From Lederbergia citri (GTDB taxonomy: Bacteria > Bacillota > Bacilli > Bacillales > Bacillaceae_C): a stretch of 64,000 nucleotides of DNA. The stretch lies in assembly GCF_018343625.1 (NCBI RefSeq), contig NZ_JAGYPG010000001.1, positions 3,102 to 67,101 of the forward strand. Direction: 5' to 3'. Positions 14,796 through 22,315 of this stretch are shown here, in pieces; positions within the stretch are counted from its first letter, which is position 1, and each line of letters opens with the position of its first letter. The notes under the pieces were generated by a model. The model was not told where the DNA came from. It saw nothing but the letters and a program-made list of their open reading frames with translations, and did not search any database. The translations under genes and the position numbers were made by a program.

Positions 14796-14847
14796 CTCCA
14801 ACTATATAATACTACCAAAACTACCAAAAATCAAGGGGGAAATATCA

Positions 14848-15675
14848 ATGAAGACAACTAAAACAACCGAAAACGTGGCACTACTAACGAAGCTAAAAGC
14901 GAGACACGCTGTAAAGTATAGTAAGGATTTTCCGAATCGTAAGCCGAATATACTCGACATTTACGCAAACGTGGACGACGTAACCATAAAACGCGCACCA
15001 GCTAATACGTTAGAAGGATTCGCTAATAGATTAATAACCGACGCAGAACGCGCGGAACAGGAAGCAATTCGCGCCAATCCTCCGGTATTTTGTAAAGGAT
15101 ATGTAGAGCGTGCGGACTATTCGATTACGTCACTGTACTCCGATTATAAGGACAAGATTGAAGATTCTACTTTGCTGTTTATGTTACGGTTGCAAATTTT
15201 CGGCGTTGAAGCGTGGAATACGCTCGATCAGTTAGTTACGTGGGATGATTACCGAGTAGAACGCAAGAAATGGCGTAGTTGCAAGTATATGTTTTGTCTC
15301 AATGTTTATCCAATCGACAAGACGAACTTTAAAGATATGCCGGCCAAGCGCAATGACAGTCGTTTCTGTTGTGACGAATGCAGGACGGCAGCGCGCGACG
15401 CCGACCGACGTTATAAAGAAACCGGCTCATATTTGCCGGAAAGCTACTACGTGCCGCGTTTAACCGAATCGGTGGGCGACGACATACGCAAATATGAATA
15501 TGCAGCGGAAGCAAAGACGATTCAGCGGAATATCAACGCAAATAGACCGGTAAGGCGTGCCGTTATAAAAGAGGTTAAACCTAAACACGGCGCTGTTATT
15601 ACGTATAAATCGATTGAGGAAGCGGAAAAGGCATATGCAGATAGTGACCGAGCGGGACGAATAAAAATAAATTGA
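14848..15675 (+). CDS. zinc-finger-like protein of unknown function
   Basis: 275 residues, RBS AAGGGGG. A Cys cluster is visible at about 147-178: CKYMFC, later FCCDECRTAARDADRRY. The last part resembles the CGNR-type zinc finger found in DNA-binding proteins. The N-terminal half is helical with no recognised fold. Position directly behind the primase suggests a replication or DNA-binding role. Confidence 0.75.
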   Translation: MKTTKTTENVALLTKLKARHAVKYSKDFPNRKPNILDIYANVDDVTIKRAPANTLEGFANRLITDAERAEQEAIRANPPVFCKGYVERADYSITSLYSDYKDKIEDSTLLFMLRLQIFGVEAWNTLDQLVTWDDYRVERKKWRSCKYMFCLNVYPIDKTNFKDMPAKRNDSRFCCDECRTAARDADRRYKETGSYLPESYYVPRLTESVGDDIRKYEYAAEAKTIQRNINANRPVRRAVIKEVKPKHGAVITYKSIEEAEKAYADSDRAGRIKIN

Positions 15676-15799
15676 AAGAATTGAGTAAATATTCAATAAA
15701 TTATAAAAATAGCCGTGGGCTGTGTCCCTTATATAGTAAGACGGGTGATAAACCCGAATAATTTTAACTTGGAAAGTAAATAAAGGAGGGTTTTGAATA

Positions 15800-16021
15800 A
15801 TGCAGGCTAATAAAATGAGGACGATCCGCCATTATCTAGGCTTAACGCAGGAGGACTTCGCGAAGCGTTTAAGTGTATCTCCGGCTACGATCTGCCTAGT
15901 TGAGCAAGGAAAACGCGGCATGAGCGGACATTTAGCGGCGAGACTTGCGCGCATTGAAATGGAGTTCTCCGATGATTTTTATTTGTTCTCTGATAAATTT
16001 AATCAGAATATCCCATCTTAA
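15800..16021 (+). CDS. Cro/CI-type (XRE) regulator
   Basis: 73 residues, RBS AAAGGAGGG. HTH: LTQEDFAKRLSVSPATICLV then EQGKRGMSG. The spacer before it (15676-15799) is short and AT-rich and likely contains its promoter. It opens the late-looking gene run that leads through the HNH nuclease to the tape measure gene, so it may control that region. Confidence 0.88.
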   Translation: MQANKMRTIRHYLGLTQEDFAKRLSVSPATICLVEQGKRGMSGHLAARLARIEMEFSDDFYLFSDKFNQNIPS

Positions 16022-16116
16022 ATATATCAAAAAACCATAACGGTGTCAAGCGTTATTTTATCCGATGAAGGCACGAAGCCGGAGGATAATCGATATTTTT
16101 CGGAAGGAGGAACGGA

Positions 16117-16263
16117 ATGGATGGGAATGGAAAGGCGCAAGCGCTCGCTGCCTACTTGCAGGCACTAGCGATTTTACAGCAAACGGATAAGACTATTGTA
16201 CACCGCGAGATAACGAAGGTTATGCAGGAGATTGAAAAAGAACTCGGACTAAAATCGAAATAA
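16117..16263 (+). CDS. small hypothetical protein
   Basis: 48 residues, RBS AAGGAGGA seven bases before the ATG at 16117. Helical and Gln/Ala-rich (AQALAAYLQALAILQQTDK). No family recognised. It is the first of three tightly packed genes ending with the HNH nuclease. Confidence 0.65.
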   Translation: MDGNGKAQALAAYLQALAILQQTDKTIVHREITKVMQEIEKELGLKSK

Positions 16264-16291
16264 AAAACGGAATGGAACGGAGAGGAACGGA

Positions 16292-16384
16292 ATGGAAAGG
16301 ATAAAAAACTTAATCGAAATATATCGGAGACTAAGCCGAATCGAGCGTAACATTGACGCAGTAAAAGCGAGTGAGCGCTTATGA
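16292..16384 (+). CDS. 30-residue hypothetical peptide
   Basis: ATG at 16292 behind GGAGAGGAACGG. Charged helix (RLSRIERNIDAVKASERL). Its TGA overlaps the ATG of the HNH gene as ATGA, the evidence that this short frame is translated. Confidence 0.6.
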   Translation: MERIKNLIEIYRRLSRIERNIDAVKASERL

Positions 16385-16935
16385 CCATCACTGCAAAAGA
16401 AGAAACACGTACATGTCGGATATGTGACGAGGAAAAACGGCTTGAATTATTCGAAGTAGACAAGCGTTATAAAGGCGGTTATTCCAACCGGTGTAAGTTG
16501 TGCAAGTTTCAATCAAACACTAAGCCGGCGAAGGCTTTTCGGCGGTTTTACGAGAAACAGAACAAATATCCGATACCGGTTGAAACTGATTTACAGGAAA
16601 TAGAGGTCTTATTCGATATATGTAGTGATCATTGCGCTTATTGTTCGGAGCCATTTGACAGCACGCCGACAATTGACCATATAACGCCGTTGAGTATGGA
16701 AGGCTCGCGTCATCATATCAGTAATCTACAGCTAGTATGCGATTCTTGTAATTCTCGAAAAAGGGACAAGTCTTTATTTGTATTTTTTGAAGATACACCG
16801 GAATTTTCTGAGTCTAATCTTCGGTCTGTAATAAAGATGATTGCGTACTTTTCGGGGCGGCATATTTTCGATGTCATGGACGAGCTACAAGCGCAGTATA
16901 AGCGATATTATGCGGAAAGGCGGTCGATTAGTTAA
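16381..16935 (+). CDS. HNH endonuclease
   Basis: 184 residues. The N-terminal half has a CxxC pair (CRIC, CKLC, residues 12-41). The HNH core runs from CAYC (85-88) through DH at 99-100 (TIDHITPLS), N115 and CDSC (120-123). In many phages and satellites an HNH nuclease beside terminase genes is required for cos cleavage; free-standing homing nucleases are the alternative. Its place upstream of a TerS-like gene favours a packaging link, but 2 kb and several genes intervene. Confidence 0.88.
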   Translation: MTITAKEETRTCRICDEEKRLELFEVDKRYKGGYSNRCKLCKFQSNTKPAKAFRRFYEKQNKYPIPVETDLQEIEVLFDICSDHCAYCSEPFDSTPTIDHITPLSMEGSRHHISNLQLVCDSCNSRKRDKSLFVFFEDTPEFSESNLRSVIKMIAYFSGRHIFDVMDELQAQYKRYYAERRSIS

Positions 16936-16936
16936 A

Positions 16937-17191
16937 TTGGCTTATTACTCACGCGAAGAACAAGAAACGCTTTATCTTTATGATGCAGTCGCGGGCCATT
17001 GGCGAGTGTCATCTACCTATCCGCCACATATAAGGCAGCTACTCGAACGCGGGCAGATACATCGAAAAACAACCGATGACACGGGACGAATCATTGCGGT
17101 CGAGGGTAGCGTTGATAAGAACCAAGTAAGGCTATTCAAGCCGACACTAAAGGAGACTGATGAATGCGGAAACATAGACGCAAGCAAGTAA
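16937..17191 (+). CDS. hypothetical protein
   Basis: 84 residues from the TTG at 16937, just behind the HNH stop, with AAGGCGG upstream. The longer frame from 16841 would run 95 bases into the HNH gene. Compact, polar, no recognised domain. Confidence 0.65.
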   Translation: MAYYSREEQETLYLYDAVAGHWRVSSTYPPHIRQLLERGQIHRKTTDDTGRIIAVEGSVDKNQVRLFKPTLKETDECGNIDASK

Positions 17192-17280
17192 AAAGAAAAA
17201 AGCAGTACAATCGTAACGGCATATTGATTGAGTCCGATCGTCCGCCGCGCGAGATATATTCCAACAAACTACGAAAATAG
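17164..17280 (+). CDS. 38-residue basic peptide
   Basis: ATG at 17164 behind AAAGGAGACTG, overlapping the end of the previous gene by 28 bases. Very basic N-terminus (RKHRRKQVKRKKQ), as in nucleic-acid-binding tails. No family recognised. Confidence 0.6.
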   Translation: MRKHRRKQVKRKKQYNRNGILIESDRPPREIYSNKLRK

Positions 17281-17291
17281 GGAGTGAGCGA

Positions 17292-17945
17292 ATGTACTGC
17301 GTTTATGCCGAGAAAGCTATCTTCTTACACAGTGAAAGCCACGTTAGGCAATTCAAGGAAGATCGGGACGGTAGCCAATCGCCAATGTTTCGGGATAATC
17401 GGGCAATCGTAGAAATAGACGACACCGAGCGTTATAAAGTTCGTACAATTGCGGATGAAGTGGTATTTATCGGACAAGGTTACGACGATGCTATCAAACG
17501 GATTAAGTATGCAGAGCCTACCGCATCTATCGAAATATTAAAGGACGGCACAAGGTATACATCCGCCCAATTCAAACAAAAAACCGCGCCGACCGTATTC
17601 CTCGTTGCCTATTCGATTAATACGAGCAATGGCGTTCTATCCGTAGGCATGGACGGCAAAAAAGGTCGCCTACATCTCGGAAGTTGGCAATTTATCGGAC
17701 ATGAGAGCGAAGTTGCCCGGGAAATCCGCGAAGTAGTTGAGGAAATGGGAGAGCCGGGTAATACGGCAATCCGATATGCATGGCGAGATATTAAAGAACT
17801 GGACGATTTAAAAGGCGGAAATATCGACGCTGGACAATTGGATTTTACCGCAGTTCGTTCTAGGGCATCTAGTTTAAAACGGAGGGTACTATATGAAACA
17901 GATACAAATGAAACGGAAGCCAAAGAGCAGGCGCAAGCCAAATAA
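17292..17945 (+). CDS. hypothetical protein
   Basis: 217 residues, start 11 bases after the previous stop with GGGAGTGAG as RBS. Mixed alpha/beta with an acidic C-terminus (DTNETEAKEQAQ). No recognised family. Its end overlaps a basic small gene in another frame. Confidence 0.8.
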   Translation: MYCVYAEKAIFLHSESHVRQFKEDRDGSQSPMFRDNRAIVEIDDTERYKVRTIADEVVFIGQGYDDAIKRIKYAEPTASIEILKDGTRYTSAQFKQKTAPTVFLVAYSINTSNGVLSVGMDGKKGRLHLGSWQFIGHESEVAREIREVVEEMGEPGNTAIRYAWRDIKELDDLKGGNIDAGQLDFTAVRSRASSLKRRVLYETDTNETEAKEQAQAK

Positions 17946-18024
17946 GCGAGGCTTCAAAATTTCGGAACTATTAAATGAAAAAACTATCAAAATACTATCA
18001 AAAAGGGGAAATGAATAATGATTG
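17893..18024 (+). CDS. 43-residue basic protein in overlapping frame
   Basis: A strong RBS (GGAGGG) eight bases before the ATG at 17893 supports translation although the frame overlaps the previous gene by 53 bases and the next start by 7. The product is highly basic at the N-terminus (QMKRKPKSRRKPNKRG). It may be a DNA-binding peptide; a fortuitous frame is possible. Confidence 0.5.
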
Positions 18025-18827
18025 AAAAAAATCCGGCATTAGAGTTAGTTGAAGTATTTATGGTTGACGATTCAAACGAGGGAGGAAGTTATAAATACAA
18101 AGGAAATATTTATCAGATAGAACAGTATAAAGCAGAAAGTTTAGAGAAGGAAGGCTCGGGAATCGTTATAAGCGTTCCTGAAATCGACACCTTAAAACAA
18201 AAAATTAATACATTAGCAGGTAAATTACAAGATGATATAGATAAGGTACGAGATAATCATCGTCTTTCTCCTGAAGGTAAAAAAGAGGATGCAGAAGAAA
18301 TCTTAAAGAAACACCAACTTGAAGCCGATCAGATTCAGGAAACATATACGCAGAAGATAGCTGATTTAAAGAAGAAAGAATTAGAGAAGCTCCAACAAGT
18401 TCCGACTGACGCGAAGTTAAGTGTCGATGAAGCTCGTACACAGGCCGGAATGTTCCGAAGTGAGTTATCTATGATAGATAATTTTGATGAATCAGTAGAG
18501 TTCATTAAAACGAGAATAGATGTCCTTGATAAAAATGTAATTAGGGAACTGTTCGCGCAATTTATCGAGATTAAAAAAGAACTAGAGGAAAAACAAGAAA
18601 GATCGAGCGTTTATAGCGATACTGCTAACGCATACTCCAGAATGGTGCATAAGGGTGAGATTAACAAAATATATGAGTTGTTAAAGGATGCTATGTACGG
18701 ACCTGGACAAGCACAATCCGCAAATAAGTACAAATTGTTGTCCGCATTAGAACAGCAACGAAATGACATTAGATTCGATTACAGTATGAAAGTTACTGCA
18801 ATCAAAAGAGCATACGGAATTGAATGA
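18018..18827 (+). CDS. coiled-coil protein, scaffold-like
   Basis: 269 residues with AAAAGGGG as RBS. The short beta-like N-terminus (KYKGNIYQIEQY) precedes long charged helices (residues ~60-125 and ~165-200, rich in K/E/Q heptads). It resembles a structural scaffold or tail-associated protein in composition only; no family is recognised. Base use is more AT-rich than in the genes before it. Together with the TerS-like and tape measure genes downstream it could belong to a virion-remodelling module. Confidence 0.75.
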   Translation: MIEKNPALELVEVFMVDDSNEGGSYKYKGNIYQIEQYKAESLEKEGSGIVISVPEIDTLKQKINTLAGKLQDDIDKVRDNHRLSPEGKKEDAEEILKKHQLEADQIQETYTQKIADLKKKELEKLQQVPTDAKLSVDEARTQAGMFRSELSMIDNFDESVEFIKTRIDVLDKNVIRELFAQFIEIKKELEEKQERSSVYSDTANAYSRMVHKGEINKIYELLKDAMYGPGQAQSANKYKLLSALEQQRNDIRFDYSMKVTAIKRAYGIE

Positions 18828-18889
18828 TATATTAAAATAAATTTTAAAACCTCGATGAAGGCTTGCGGATGGGCCGGAGAGGAACCGAA

Positions 18890-18958
18890 GCGGACGGTCA
18901 CTCTTTAGTGTCTGTCTGCGCTACATTTTGGCACTCGTTTTAAGCGGGTGTCTTTTTT
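18890..18958 (+). terminator. structured intergenic segment ending in a terminator
   Basis: A helix GCGGAC/GTCTGC (18890-18919) with inner CACT/AGTG precedes a terminator stem GGCACTCG/CGGGTGTC (18930-18952) and a T run. It ends the 18018 gene. The extra helix before the terminator could regulate entry into the TerS-like gene. Confidence 0.7.
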
Positions 18959-18978
18959 ATTAGAAAGGAAGGGGAAAA

Positions 18979-19374
18979 ATGACAAAAAGATTAAACGAAA
19001 AGCAAATCGCAGCTATTACGATACTTGCACAGCCTAAACGTGGCGGACTTACTTACGAAGAAGTTGCCGAACAGGTAGGCGTAGCAAGGTCGACGCTTTA
19101 CGAGTGGAAAAAGTCCGACCTATTTAACGAAGCACTGAAACGGGAAGTAGTCCGTAATACGCTCGACCGTTTGCCGGAGGTTCTTGAAAGTGTGCCCGAT
19201 CACATCATTAAAGATGGTAACGCGGCAATGCTGCGAACTTATCTGCAAATGCACGATTTACTTTCGGACAAGCTTGAAATTGATAACAAGGCAAGCACGG
19301 AAAGCACAAGCGATTTAGACGCGATGAAAGCTGAAATTGCGCGCATGAGAAATGAACGTAAGGCACTCGAATAA
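18979..19374 (+). CDS. TerS-like HTH protein (phBC6A51 type)
   Basis: 131 residues, RBS AAGGAAGGGG. The N-terminal HTH (LTYEEVAEQVGVARSTLYEW then KKSDLFNEAL) is the pattern of small terminase subunits of the phage phBC6A51 family; the C-terminus is a charged helix. Small terminases select DNA for packaging. No large subunit gene follows, so any packaging role would need a helper's TerL, as satellites of the SaPI/PICI type do. A transcription-factor role is also possible. Confidence 0.7.
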   Translation: MTKRLNEKQIAAITILAQPKRGGLTYEEVAEQVGVARSTLYEWKKSDLFNEALKREVVRNTLDRLPEVLESVPDHIIKDGNAAMLRTYLQMHDLLSDKLEIDNKASTESTSDLDAMKAEIARMRNERKALE

Positions 19375-19391
19375 TCTCGGGTGCTTTATTA
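19357..19391 (+). terminator. terminator overlapping the stop codon
   Basis: GCACTCGA pairs with TCGGGTGC, with the stop codon TAA within the loop, followed by TTTATTATTTTTT. Confidence 0.75.
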
Positions 19392-19442
19392 TTTTTTATA
19401 AAGGTCAAATTTAATCAAAGTCAAAAGAAAGAGGGGAAACGA

Positions 19443-19760
19443 ATGAACAATCTAAACGACGTAAAAGAAATCGTCGAAAACTACTATTTAAAAGGCGGTC
19501 AAATACTCGGGAATGCACGGGAGCTATCCGCAGCCAATGAAGCCGAGCAACTATGGCAAGAAGGTCTATCGAAGCTAGATGCGCTAAAGCTATCACGTTC
19601 TGAACGTCGAAACTTCCGGTTTTTGCAGGATTCTTTTAAATTGGCGATTAAATCAGCGCAAGCGTTACAAAAAGGTCAATTTGATAAGGCTGAATTATTA
19701 TCAGAACAGTTGGCGAAATCAGCGTTTCGTTATGCTAGAAAGGTGAAATCCAATGGCTAA
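19443..19760 (+). CDS. hypothetical protein coupled to the tape measure gene
   Basis: 105 residues, RBS AGAGGGG. All-helical, with no recognised family. It overlaps the tape measure start by eight bases. In tailed phages this position normally holds tail assembly chaperones (gpG/gpGT type), so a chaperone for the tape measure protein is a reasonable guess from context alone. Confidence 0.75.
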   Translation: MNNLNDVKEIVENYYLKGGQILGNARELSAANEAEQLWQEGLSKLDALKLSRSERRNFRFLQDSFKLAIKSAQALQKGQFDKAELLSEQLAKSAFRYARKVKSNG

Positions 19761-21828
19761 CGACATACTTGTAAAGGTTGGCGCAGATATATCTGATTTC
19801 GCTAGAGGTATGAAGGATTCAACGGAAAAACTTTCGTCATTCGGTAAGGCAACTAAGACAAACGAATTAACCTTAGGTAAACTTGCGGCGGCTGTTGGGT
19901 TAGTAGCCGTTGGTACAAAGGCGTTAAGTATAGCTAAAAGCTCGGTAAATAAAGCGTTTAACCGTATCGATACTTTCGAACGATTCGAACGTGTTATGAC
20001 AACGATAACCGGAAGCGCAACAGAAACAAAGAAGGCGCTTGATAGAACTAACGATATTGTAAAGGGAACTGCTTTCACGCTAGATGGTGCGGCAGCAAGC
20101 GTACAAAACTTCGTTACTCGAGGCATGACCGTCGACAAGGCAACTAAATACGTTGAGGCGTTCGGTGATGCGGTAGCATTCTACGGAGACGGTTCGCAAG
20201 CTCAATTCGATAATGTTAACGATGCACTCTCGAAGATGGTGACAAAAGGCACCGTCGGAATGGATCAACTTAACAGACTATTTGACGCTGGTATCGACGC
20301 GGTAGGTATTTATGCAATGGCAACCGGTAAAAATGCGGGCGATGTACAGGAAGCGTTGTCTAAAGGGAAAATAAGCGCCGAGGAATTTATTGACACCGTA
20401 ACAACCGGAATGATGGAAGGTACTAACGGAGTGACTAACATTTCAGGCGCAGCAAAAAAAGCCGGTGCTTCTTGGGCCAGTACTTTCGGCAACATGCAGA
20501 CGGCAGTGGCGCGCGGTATGGCGGAGATAATTACGAGTATTGACAACATGTTAAAGTCCAACGGATTGCCGGATATGAGGACGATGGTTGCGGAATTTGG
20601 CGCGAAGTTCGAGGAAGTGCTAAAGAAAGGCGCTGAATCAATTCCACCATTAATCCAAAAGATTAAAGAATTTAAAGACGCACTTGTGCCGTGGCTTCCG
20701 ATAATTACGCCAATTGCGGCGGCATTCGGTATTTTTATCGGTTATATTGCCGGACTTAATACAGTCGTCAAAATCGCAGAAGGCGTTTGGACTGCGTTTA
20801 ATTTCGTCTTAGCCGCCAATCCTTACGTATTGATAGTGGCGGGATTATTACTTATTGCTACCGGACTTGTTATGGCATATAAAAAGGTTGAGTGGTTCCG
20901 TGATATGGTAGATGCGGCTTGGGCTTGGTTGAAGAAAGTCACAGCTCCCGCGTTTGAATTCATAAAAAACTTAGTAACCAAATCAATTTCAGATATGGTT
21001 AATTTTGGAAAAGAATTGCTTGATAAATTCAAAAAGTTTTGGGATGAAAACGGCGCGCAAATTTTAGCGTTGGTTACACTTAATTTTAAAAATATTTGGG
21101 AAAATATCAAGATGGTCATGGGACTTATAAAAGGTATTTTCGAAATGGTGTGGCCTATTATTTCCGGAATAGTACAAATTGCTTGGGGATTAATAAAAAC
21201 GTATGTTCGTAATGGTATAGATTTAATACTTGGAATAATCAAAACGGTCATGGCGTTAATCCGCGGAGATTGGGAAGGCGCTTGGAATACGATAAAAGAA
21301 ACCGCGGATAAAATTTGGAAAAATATTGTTAAATTCTTCGAGGAAGTAGACCTTCACCAAATCGGTAAAGACATCATCCAAGGATTAATAAACGGAATCG
21401 GCTCAATGGGTAAGGCGGTATGGACGGCAGCAGAGAACATCGCTAGAAACGTTAAAGAAGCGATAATGTCGTTTCTCGGTGTTCATTCGCCTGCGCGCGA
21501 ACTTATTAAAATCGGTAAACATACTGGTGAAGGTTTTGCCATAGGTATCGAGAATATGAGAGGGAAAGTAAAGAAAGCCGCTGATTTGTTGGCAGCCGCG
21601 GCAATACCGGACAAACAGCAAGTGACACTAAGTTATGCGACGCCGCAGGGTTCTTATACTTCGATTAATAAAGCGATAGGCAATATCGAAGTAGGTAACG
21701 CAACTAATGGCGGATATAGTCCGACGTTTAATAACTACTTTACGCCAGCAGAATCGACGCCTTTCGAAACCTCGAGGAAAATAAAACAGATGTCGCAACG
21801 AATGGCGATGGAAGTTAGGATGCGTTAA
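19753..21828 (+). CDS. tail tape measure protein
   Basis: 691 residues, RBS AAAGGTG. The N-terminal ~260 residues match the tape-measure N-terminal domain (VGADISDFARGM, then TITGSATETKKALD and the MDQLNRLFDAGIDAV region). Hydrophobic segments follow at ~310-390 (PIAAAFGIFIGYIAGLNTVV and NPYVLIVAGLLLIATGLVMA). The C-terminus has the family's GLINGI and FLGVHSPARELIKIG...GFAIGIENM boxes. The protein normally sets siphophage tail length and exits during DNA ejection. The frame is intact. It is the only virion structural gene I can identify in the element, an exceptional situation. Confidence 0.93.
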   Translation: MANDILVKVGADISDFARGMKDSTEKLSSFGKATKTNELTLGKLAAAVGLVAVGTKALSIAKSSVNKAFNRIDTFERFERVMTTITGSATETKKALDRTNDIVKGTAFTLDGAAASVQNFVTRGMTVDKATKYVEAFGDAVAFYGDGSQAQFDNVNDALSKMVTKGTVGMDQLNRLFDAGIDAVGIYAMATGKNAGDVQEALSKGKISAEEFIDTVTTGMMEGTNGVTNISGAAKKAGASWASTFGNMQTAVARGMAEIITSIDNMLKSNGLPDMRTMVAEFGAKFEEVLKKGAESIPPLIQKIKEFKDALVPWLPIITPIAAAFGIFIGYIAGLNTVVKIAEGVWTAFNFVLAANPYVLIVAGLLLIATGLVMAYKKVEWFRDMVDAAWAWLKKVTAPAFEFIKNLVTKSISDMVNFGKELLDKFKKFWDENGAQILALVTLNFKNIWENIKMVMGLIKGIFEMVWPIISGIVQIAWGLIKTYVRNGIDLILGIIKTVMALIRGDWEGAWNTIKETADKIWKNIVKFFEEVDLHQIGKDIIQGLINGIGSMGKAVWTAAENIARNVKEAIMSFLGVHSPARELIKIGKHTGEGFAIGIENMRGKVKKAADLLAAAAIPDKQQVTLSYATPQGSYTSINKAIGNIEVGNATNGGYSPTFNNYFTPAESTPFETSRKIKQMSQRMAMEVRMR

Positions 21829-21840
21829 CAAACGGATTAA

Positions 21841-21873
21841 GCGGGTTGGCTTCGGCTGGCTCGCTCTTTTTTT
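21841..21873 (+). terminator. terminator of the tape measure gene
   Basis: GCGGGTTGGC pairs with GCTGGCTCGC (several G-U pairs) around a TTCG loop, followed by TCTTTTTTT. Confidence 0.85.
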
Positions 21874-22082
21874 GCAGAGAATCGCATTTTAAGCGAATTA
21901 GTTTTAATTTCGCGAGGGATTGTCCGCTAAATGCGAAATAATCGCTTGTACTATTCGGATATATGCGATATGCTATACAACAAAGGGAAACGGGTCATGT
22001 TACTAACTATCGCACATTTTCCGTAAGAACGTACGTAAACATTAACGTAGCATAGTTTCGAGAGTGGACGAGCCTTATTACG
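21874..22082. other. non-coding right end of the element
   Basis: No gene seen. Short repeats of the kind ATGCGA/TCGC (e.g. AATCGCATTTTAAGCGAATT, ATGCGAAATAATCGC) are frequent here and could be recombinase arm-type or excision-factor sites near the attachment core. Not resolvable by eye. Confidence 0.4.
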
Positions 22083-22140
22083 GGACTCAAAATCCACTGC
22101 CTTCGCGGGCGTGCCGGTTCAAGTCCGGCCTCGGGTATAC
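22083..22140 (+). repeat. attR, 58-bp direct repeat (right copy)
   Basis: Perfect copy of 1553-1610: the 3' part of tRNA-Leu without its 5' half. It marks the right end of the element. Confidence 0.95.
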
Positions 22141-22144
22141 AGAT

Positions 22145-22183
22145 AAAAAAATCTTCAACTTAAGAGTTGAAGATTTTTTTTTT
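22145..22183 (+). terminator. original tRNA-operon terminator, displaced
   Basis: AAAAAATCTTCAACT pairs with AGTTGAAGATTTTTT around TAAG, followed by further T. It begins five bases after attR, so before integration it directly followed tRNA-Leu and ended the rRNA/tRNA operon. Confidence 0.9.
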
Positions 22184-22315
22184 GCTCTATTTTAGTAGAA
22201 TTATTATATTAATAATTTATCAGAGAAACTGCTGATAAAAAAGGATTTTCCACCTATTAAAGAGAAAATGTATCAAGAACAATATAAGTTGAAGACGCTT
22301 ACTAGGAGGAACGTT

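Larger units (their letters stand above)
1553..22140. mobile_element. ~20.5-kb integrative element in tRNA-Leu(CAA)
   Basis: The limits are a perfect 58-bp direct repeat (1553-1610 and 22083-22140) made of the 3' part of tRNA-Leu. A tyrosine integrase gene sits just inside the left end. The interior is visibly richer in TCG/CGA/ACG triplets than the flanking chromosome. Modules in order are integration, a wHTH protein, a serine resolvase, FtsK-like translocase plus replication-relaxation protein, repressor-controlled small genes, a primase, an HNH nuclease, a TerS-like protein and a tape measure protein. There is no large terminase, capsid, portal, tail-tube or lysis gene and no complete conjugation system. 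It is therefore not a full prophage or a classical ICE. A phage-satellite-like or plasmid-like integrative element fits best. Confidence 0.93.

Noticed and set aside
1553..22140. Complete prophage
   Set aside because: No portal, capsid, large terminase, tail tube, baseplate, holin or endolysin gene could be found.
1553..22140. Classical ICE with type IV secretion
   Set aside because: No VirB4-like ATPase, no recognisable MOB relaxase and no mating-pair formation genes; only the FtsK-like protein could fit a transfer role.
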